Shown piece by piece: positions 1 to 5,413 of a DNA stretch of 5,413 nucleotides. This stretch comes from Sphingomonadaceae bacterium (lineage in GTDB: Bacteria; Pseudomonadota; Alphaproteobacteria; Sphingomonadales; Sphingomonadaceae), in NCBI GenBank assembly GCA_947451875.1, contig CANGBE010000116.1, positions 1-5,413 on the forward strand, given 5' to 3'. The notes below the pieces were generated by a model that saw only the letters and a program-made list of their open reading frames with translations, was not told the DNA's origin and did no database searches. The first letter of the stretch is position 1, and each line of letters starts with the position of its first letter. The position numbers were made by a program, and so were the translations under genes.

Positions 1-33
1 ATTCCCCTCCTGTTCATGCCGGAGGGACAGACT

Positions 34-38
34 GGAAG
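34..38 (+). promoter_or_regulatory. Probable weak ribosome binding site of clpX
   Basis: GGAAG ends four bases before ATG 43, slightly close for a Shine-Dalgarno site. A stronger GGAGGG at 21-26 lies 16 bases from that ATG, which is too far for normal use, and no in-frame start codon sits at the ideal distance from it. The GGAGGG also lies inside any reading from ATG 16, so it cannot serve that start. Together these favour the start at 43 but leave the site weak. Confidence 0.4.
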
Positions 39-42
39 ACGA

Positions 43-1295
<1,253 letters not shown>

Positions 1296-1299
<4 letters not shown>

Positions 1300-1775
1300 C
1301 CTTTTCCTCGCCGCGAAAGTTCCCGCAGCCTATCCACCCGCTCCGGCGGTAGCACTTCGCGGAAGTCGCAGGTTTTCTCGAAAGCCGGAATGCCTTCTGG
1401 CAGTGCCACCCAGGGCATTTTCTCGCTGACGAAGATCACCGCATCAGGCGTGAAGGCGGCGCTATCATCCAGCGTGCCGACGCGCAGTCCAGATCCATTG
1501 CGGCCCATGCGCGGATAGTGGCTCCACAGCGCCGTGCCGCAAGCAGCGCAGCGCACGATGATGTGCGGGCCGCCGCTTCCGGCCACCACGGTATTCTCGG
1601 CCAGCTCGCCCGAAAGCACCTCGATCCGCTCCGCCTCGAAAAAGGCGTTGACCACCGAGGTTGATCCGGTCTGCTGCTGACACTGCGTGCAGTGGCAGTT
1701 GTTGACGAAGATCGGATCGCCGGTAACCCGGTATCGCACTGCGCCGCAGCCGCAGCCGCCTTCTCTCGCCGTCAT
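1296..1775 (-). CDS. GFA/CENP-V family zinc-binding protein
   Basis: This 159-residue protein belongs to the glutathione-dependent formaldehyde-activating enzyme (GFA/CENP-V) fold family. The family is named after Gfa, proposed to help combine formaldehyde with glutathione, but most members have no tested substrate. The seven-cysteine pattern is complete. C8-x-C10 follows a Gly-Gly, C27-x-C29-x2-C32 lies in NCHCTQC, and C76-x2-C79 lies in RCAACG. These would bind a structural and a second zinc ion. There is no signal peptide, so it should be cytoplasmic. ATG 1775 is chosen; a GTG at 1778 immediately before it, abutting the upstream stop codon, would add one residue. It is the second gene of a tight pair with the exported protein at 1779-2384. 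Its TAA overlaps the clpX stop codon. Family is confident; a formaldehyde role is only a family label, with no dehydrogenase gene nearby to support it. Confidence 0.92.
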
Positions 1776-1778
1776 CAC

Positions 1779-2384
1779 TTATTTTCCTGCGGGCGGCGGG
1801 CCGGGAGGCGGGCCTTCACCGCGCGGAGGGCCATCACCGCGCGGGCCACCAGGTCCTCCGGGGCCACGCATACCACGTGGCGGGATCGGATCGCCCTTCT
1901 TGAAGCTCCGCATCACCACACCATCGCGCTTCATGGTCATGGATTGCGTCTCGGTCGATTTGAGCAGCCACACGCCCTTGGTCTGCACCCAAACATCGTT
2001 CGATTGCTGGGCCATCTCAACGGCGTGCGTCGCGCCATCCTGACCCTGGCGGGACATATGCATGGTACGGTCGGAAACAGCATTGGCGCTGGTGCCGTTC
2101 ACCGTGACCGAAATGACCTTCACCTCGTTGGTCATGCCCGGCATGTCCGGCATCATCGCTAGCTGGGTAATCATCTCGTCGGCATCTTTAACTTCGCCGC
2201 GAATGTCGGTCGATTCAAATTCCTTGGTCAGCAGCGCCTTGATGTCTCGGTCCTCGCGCGAATCCATCGCCTCTTTCAGCTTCACGTAACGCGCCTGAAA
2301 ATCGGCCATGTCATCGGCATAGGCCGGGGCAACGGCGGCTGCCGCATAAAGGCAGGCAGCAGCAAAGGAAACGGCAATACGCAT
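1779..2384 (-). CDS. Exported methionine-rich NTF2-like protein with Pro/Gly tail, function unknown
   Basis: I do not recognise a named gene here. The 201-residue product starts with a clear Sec signal peptide: MRIAV, a hydrophobic Ala-rich stretch, then AYA|DD with likely cleavage after A23. The mature protein is therefore periplasmic or secreted. Residues about 26-160 look like an NTF2-like/SnoaL-type alpha+beta domain: an early helix (ADFQARYVKLKEAMDSRE), then strands ending in VWVQTKGVWLLKS. This assignment is by appearance only. The mature part is unusually rich in methionine, 14 of 178 residues, including MMPDMPGM (77-84) and MHM (108-110). Residues 166-201 form a low-complexity Pro/Gly/Arg tail containing PRGDGP-PRGEGP. 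A strong AGGAG eight bases upstream supports the start. It is the first gene of a pair with the GFA gene, whose start codon abuts its stop. No cysteines occur in the mature region. Confidence 0.85.
   Translation of the reverse strand: MRIAVSFAAACLYAAAAVAPAYADDMADFQARYVKLKEAMDSREDRDIKALLTKEFESTDIRGEVKDADEMITQLAMMPDMPGMTNEVKVISVTVNGTSANAVSDRTMHMSRQGQDGATHAVEMAQQSNDVWVQTKGVWLLKSTETQSMTMKRDGVVMRSFKKGDPIPPRGMRGPGGPGGPRGDGPPRGEGPPPGPPPAGK
1785..1788 (-). promoter_or_regulatory. Ribosome binding site of the GFA gene inside the upstream gene
   Basis: On the - strand AGGA, within CAGGAA, lies in the last codons of the upstream exported-protein gene. It is nine bases before ATG 1775 and six before the alternative GTG 1778. 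Because the site is covered by ribosomes finishing the upstream gene, translation of the two genes is probably coupled. Confidence 0.5.
1809..1844 (-). repeat. Two tandem 18-bp units encoding PRGDGP and PRGEGP
   Basis: Two adjacent 18-bp units (1827-1844 and 1809-1826) share an 11-base core, TCACCGCGCGG on the + strand, starting at 1816 and again at 1834. They encode residues 181-186 and 187-192 of the exported protein, which differ only by Asp/Glu. They lie in a wider G/C-rich stretch (about 1787-1880) encoding the whole Pro/Gly tail. Such repeats can change copy number by slippage, so tail length may vary between strains. Confidence 0.7.
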
Positions 2385-2503
2385 GGATTTGGCTCCTATG
2401 ACCCTTGGAACCGATCATAATCCGGGCAACGCCCCGACGATAGCCTCAAAGTGTCGCAGGGGCCGGGTTGAACAGAATGTTACACACCGGCAGCATCCCC
2501 ACC
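2385..2503. promoter_or_regulatory. Divergent intergenic region, probable promoters for both flanking genes
   Basis: This is the only real intergenic stretch, between the - strand exported-protein gene and the + strand VOC gene, so it should hold promoters for both. It contains an AT-rich patch in otherwise GC-rich DNA. That patch reads CATAAT at 2416-2421 on the + strand and TATGAT at 2419-2414 on the - strand, each one base from a -10 consensus. No convincing -35 hexamer lies at the proper spacing for either. A short hairpin, GGGC-AAC-GCCC at 2424-2434, lies next to the patch. The right end (from 2468) may be coding if the VOC gene starts upstream of 2504. Promoter presence is inferred from gene orientation; the elements themselves are weak. 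Confidence 0.4.
2393..2397 (-). promoter_or_regulatory. Strong ribosome binding site of the exported-protein gene
   Basis: AGGAG on the - strand is separated from ATG 2384 by eight bases, a near-ideal Shine-Dalgarno arrangement and the best in the window. It fixes the start of the exported protein and agrees with the signal peptide beginning there. Confidence 0.8.
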
Positions 2504-3376
2504 ATGACAAACCGCATCAAAGTTAGCCGCGTGATCCACACGATCCACGCCACCACAGACATCTATGGCTGCCGCCTGCTCTATCAGGATGCGCTGGGCG
2601 GGCTGGTCTTTGCTGAGAACTACTTTCCGGCGGAAGATCGCGATGCGGCGCTGCTCTATGTCACCAACCATATGGTCGAGCCGATGGCGCCCCGTAATGC
2701 GGATGACCTGACCAAACCCTTCGCCCGCATGGCGGCGAAGATCGGGCAGGCGTTCCACTCGTTCGAGATCAAGGTGGCGGATGGCGCGGCGGCATCACAG
2801 GCCTTCCGCGATGCCGGGGCCAAGACCGCCAGCGACTATGGCTTCTTCTTTTTCGTGAAGGCAGAATCGACTGGTGGGGTGCTGCTGGAAGTCTGCGAAG
2901 TTCCGATGCCCAACGATCCCTATGATCGCAAAGGCCAAAACGGCGAAAAGACATGGCGGCCGGAAGTGGGGCAGGGGCACGCCTCGGGAACGCTACGGTT
3001 AGACCATATCGCCTGCGTTACCGCCGATGCCGAAGCGGCAATCCGCTTCTTCACGAAGCTGTGTGACGGAGAGGTTGTTTCCGACGAGCCAACCAGCCTA
3101 CCGCAACCGGGGCGGCGCGTGCTGATCCAGTTGGGCGATACCAGAGTGGCCTTTATCCAGCCTGAGGACACCACATCCGGCCCGCTCGGGGCCTTCCTCG
3201 GCAAGGTGCAGAACGGCATCTACGCGTTGGTCTGGCAGGTGGAGGATAGCGAACGCGCGGCCTCGCATTTCACCGACAAGTGCAAGTTGCGGCTGACCAG
3301 CGAAGCCTGCGTCTCAAGTGGATTTGCCATCGAGCCTGAGGACTTCTTCGGCGCGCGGCATGAATTTGTGCGTTAG
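2504..3376 (+). CDS. Two-domain VOC (glyoxalase/dioxygenase superfamily) protein
   Basis: The 290-residue product contains four beta-alpha-beta-beta-beta modules, that is two vicinal-oxygen-chelate domains (about 9-135 and 165-288), the layout seen in extradiol dioxygenases and related metalloenzymes. No signal peptide is evident, so it is probably cytoplasmic. In the first domain H12, H85 (in AFHSFEIKV) and E129 (in LLEV) fall where the metal-binding 2-His-1-Glu set is expected. In the second, H168 (LDHIA) and E287 (RHEFV) are present, but the middle histidine position is Y240. The substrate cannot be told from sequence, and no catabolic genes lie beside it. I chose ATG 2504 because MTNRIKVSRVIH begins just before the first strand. 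ATG 2477 or TTG 2468, the latter five bases after AGGGG, would add 9 or 12 residues. The stop codon overlaps that of the convergent permease. Confidence 0.86.
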   Translation: MTNRIKVSRVIHTIHATTDIYGCRLLYQDALGGLVFAENYFPAEDRDAALLYVTNHMVEPMAPRNADDLTKPFARMAAKIGQAFHSFEIKVADGAAASQAFRDAGAKTASDYGFFFFVKAESTGGVLLEVCEVPMPNDPYDRKGQNGEKTWRPEVGQGHASGTLRLDHIACVTADAEAAIRFFTKLCDGEVVSDEPTSLPQPGRRVLIQLGDTRVAFIQPEDTTSGPLGAFLGKVQNGIYALVWQVEDSERAASHFTDKCKLRLTSEACVSSGFAIEPEDFFGARHEFVR

Positions 3377-5413
3377 AGTTCGCGTAAAGCCTGCGATGGT
3401 CTAGTCCGTAGCACTGGCAGCGAGGCGACAATCGCGAACACCAGCACAAGAACCACGCCGCCGCCGAGCACGCCCAGCACTTCGGCCCAGTCTGGCAGCC
3501 ATTCAAACTTGAACAGTTTGACGATCACGCCCCAGGCGATAGCTGATCCGAGCGCCAGCGAGACCCCGGCGAGCAGCATGGCCAGCACGCCGAATTCGCC
3601 AAGCTGCATCAGCAGCAGTTGGCCGCGACTAGCCCCCATCACCCGCAGGATCACCGTGTCATAAGTCCGTGCGGCCCGTGCTGCCGCGATCGCGCCGAGC
3701 AGTACAGCGATCCCGGCCAGCACCGCCACCGATGCCGCCGCGAGGATGGCTAGGCTCATCTGCGAGAGAAGCCCGCGCGCTTGCTTCAGCATCGGCCCGG
3801 TTTCGATCACCGAGCTGGATGGAAAGGCCCGCGCCAGATCGCGCAGCAATGAGCCGGAGCCGGTGTTCGGCGGCAGATCCACCGTCGCCGAAAGATTGTG
3901 CGGCGCGTCAGCAATCGCATTGGGCGAGAAGACCAGCACATAGTTGAAGCCCATCGAATCCCAGTCGATCCGGCGGAAGCTGGCGATCTTCGCCTCACGC
4001 TCGACCCCGAGCAGCGAGAAGGCGAGGTGATCGCCCAGTTTCAAATCGAGTGCCTGCGCCAGCTTCTCGTCGATCGAGACCAGCGGCTCGCCGGTGTAGT
4101 CCTTGGGCCACCACTGGCCGGCGGTCAGCGTGTTGCCCTCGGGCACGGCATCGGCATAGGTCAGTCCGCGCTCGCCGCGCAGCGCCCATGCGCCGTCGGG
4201 CATGGTGTCGGGGTTTACGTCAGAGACGCGCGTCATCTGACCGGCGGGGCCATAGGCGAGGATCGCGCCGCGCAGGGCCGGGACCATGCGGATCGCCGCC
4301 TGTGGGGCGACCTTCAGCACCGCCGCACGAAACTCTTCAGCGCGCGGTTTGGGCACGTCCATCACGAAGTAATCGGGCGCGCGTGCCGGGATTTTGGCGG
4401 CGATATTGGCATCAAGGCTACTCGAAACCGCCGCCAGTAGGACGAAAGCTGAAAGGCCAAAGCCCAGAGCCGTCACCAGCGCTCCGGTTTGCGCGCCGGG
4501 GCGCAGCAGGTTCGCCAGAGCGGCACGCAACAGCGGACGTCGCGGGCGGGGGATGCGAGAAAGGAGCTTGGCGATCAGCCAGCCGAGCAGGCTCAGCAGG
4601 CCCAGCATGGCGGCGGTTCCTGCGAGGAACCCGGCGGTAACGAGATATGTTGGCGCGGTGATGAGGGCCAGAGAGATAATCGCCGCCAGTCCCAGTCCCA
4701 CTGGCAGCGCCGCATGACGCCATTCGCGCGCCAGCGGGCTCACCCGGGCGCGGAGTAGGGCCATGGCCGGAAATGTCCGTGCGCGGGCCAAAGGCACGGC
4801 GGTGAACACCAGCGATATCAGCAAGCCATAAAGCGCGGCAGAGATCAGCGCGGCTGGCTCCAAAATGAAGCCCTCAGGCACAGGCAATAGCCCTGCCAGT
4901 GCCCGGGTGAGCAGAGGCACCACCAGAACGCCCGCGATTAGGCCGGCCAGAGTTCCTGTCAGTGCGGCCGCGGCAATTTGCAGCAGGGTGATGCGGGTAA
5001 TGTCTCCCGCGGTTGCCCCCAGCACTTTCAGGGTGGCGATGGCGGTGCGCTTGCTCTCTAGCCACGAATTAACCCCTCCGCCAATGCCGATCCCGGCAAT
5101 CGCCAGTGCAGCGAGGCCAACGAGGACAAGGAACTGGCCCATGTTGGCAACGAATCGCTCGGCACCGGGCGACGCTTCGTCGCGGGTCTTGAGCTGAAAA
5201 CCGGCATCGGGGAACTTGGCGTTCAGGCTGTCGACCACCGTCTTGGGATCGCGATTGGCGGGGAGGGCGAGGCGCACTTTGGTGCGATACATCGCGCCCG
5301 GTTGGATCAGCCCTGCGGCTTCCGGCATGCCTTGATCTACGATAACCACCGGCCCAAGGCTAAATCCTTCGCCCAGCCGGTCAGGTTCATCCGCGACAAT
5401 CCCGCCGACTTTC
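3373..5413 (-). CDS. ABC transporter permease, FtsX/MacB-like (YbbP type), 5'-truncated by window edge
   Basis: This is the membrane subunit of an ABC exporter of the FtsX/MacB/LolC-E superfamily, most like the large YbbP-type permeases (COG3127). It resides in the inner membrane and is thought to act with a LolD/YbbA-like ATPase on envelope lipids or lipoproteins. The frame is open to the right edge, so 679 C-terminal residues are visible of a protein usually about 840 long. The GTG at 5349 is an internal valine, not a start. Numbering from the edge, ADEPDRLGEGFSLGP (7-21) is the end of the first periplasmic domain. An FtsX domain follows with membrane segments near 93-113, 144-167 and 187-207. 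Further segments lie near 238-254, 256-283 and 309-330, then a second periplasmic domain (about 331-548). The last segments are near 549-577, 604-632 and 644-667. LESKRTAIATLKVLGAT and TYDTVILRVMGAS are the paired cytoplasmic FtsX motifs. It ends RPSQALREL, as such proteins commonly do. The substrate is not determined. Confidence 0.92.
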   Translation of the reverse strand, partial: KVGGIVADEPDRLGEGFSLGPVVIVDQGMPEAAGLIQPGAMYRTKVRLALPANRDPKTVVDSLNAKFPDAGFQLKTRDEASPGAERFVANMGQFLVLVGLAALAIAGIGIGGGVNSWLESKRTAIATLKVLGATAGDITRITLLQIAAAALTGTLAGLIAGVLVVPLLTRALAGLLPVPEGFILEPAALISAALYGLLISLVFTAVPLARARTFPAMALLRARVSPLAREWRHAALPVGLGLAAIISLALITAPTYLVTAGFLAGTAAMLGLLSLLGWLIAKLLSRIPRPRRPLLRAALANLLRPGAQTGALVTALGFGLSAFVLLAAVSSSLDANIAAKIPARAPDYFVMDVPKPRAEEFRAAVLKVAPQAAIRMVPALRGAILAYGPAGQMTRVSDVNPDTMPDGAWALRGERGLTYADAVPEGNTLTAGQWWPKDYTGEPLVSIDEKLAQALDLKLGDHLAFSLLGVEREAKIASFRRIDWDSMGFNYVLVFSPNAIADAPHNLSATVDLPPNTGSGSLLRDLARAFPSSSVIETGPMLKQARGLLSQMSLAILAAASVAVLAGIAVLLGAIAAARAARTYDTVILRVMGASRGQLLLMQLGEFGVLAMLLAGVSLALGSAIAWGVIVKLFKFEWLPDWAEVLGVLGGGVVLVLVFAIVASLPVLRTRPSQALREL

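Noticed and set aside
1836..1844. RGD tripeptide (residues 182-184) in the tail as a cell-adhesion motif
   Set aside because: It falls in a low-complexity Pro/Gly/Arg tail whose second unit has RGE in its place. There is no sign of a host-interaction role.
1692..2162. Open frames on the + strand at 1687-2043 and 1692-2162
   Set aside because: They lie opposite the exported-protein gene, which has a signal peptide and strong ribosome binding site. The proline- or histidine-rich translations reflect the antisense of its Pro/Gly tail and Met/His codons.
2413..2422. Imperfect palindrome GATCATAATC in the divergent region as a regulator binding site
   Set aside because: It is only ten bases with a mismatch in each arm, too short to distinguish from chance. 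It is better explained as an AT-rich -10 region.
3898..4640. Open frames on the + strand at 3898-4440 and 4050-4640
   Set aside because: They lie inside the permease gene, give Arg/Ala-rich translations without recognisable domains and lack convincing ribosome binding sites.

Overview
The window is high-G+C, protein-dense bacterial chromosome. The ClpX sequence and the style of the exported and VOC-family proteins suggest an alphaproteobacterium, most likely of the order Sphingomonadales (Erythrobacteraceae-like). That placement comes from recognising sequence style, not from a computed comparison. There are no RNA genes, insertion sequences, CRISPR arrays or phage genes that I can support.

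Layout from left to right: (1) clpX on the + strand, complete, encoding the AAA+ unfoldase of the ClpXP protease. (2) Two tightly packed genes on the - strand. They are read as a small exported, methionine-rich, NTF2-like protein of unknown function (2384 to 1779), followed by a GFA/CENP-V-family zinc protein (1775 to 1296). (3) An 83-119 bp divergent intergenic region, the only appreciable non-coding stretch. (4) A + strand gene for a protein with two vicinal-oxygen-chelate (VOC) domains. (5) A - strand gene for a large FtsX/MacB-like ABC transporter permease of the YbbP type, whose 5' end lies beyond the right edge.

The genes do not form one pathway. clpX is housekeeping protein quality control, and the permease probably works with an ATPase encoded outside the window in envelope lipid or lipoprotein export. 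The exported protein and GFA genes look like one transcription unit with coupled translation. The VOC gene stands alone and is transcribed away from them. The most distinctive structural point is that both convergent gene pairs end in the same 4-base TTAG overlap of stop codons, leaving no room for a conventional terminator between them.

I looked for an undescribed multi-gene system and do not see convincing evidence of one. The best leads are the methionine-rich, Pro/Gly-tailed exported protein coupled to a GFA protein, and the VOC protein with one apparently intact and one degenerate metal site.
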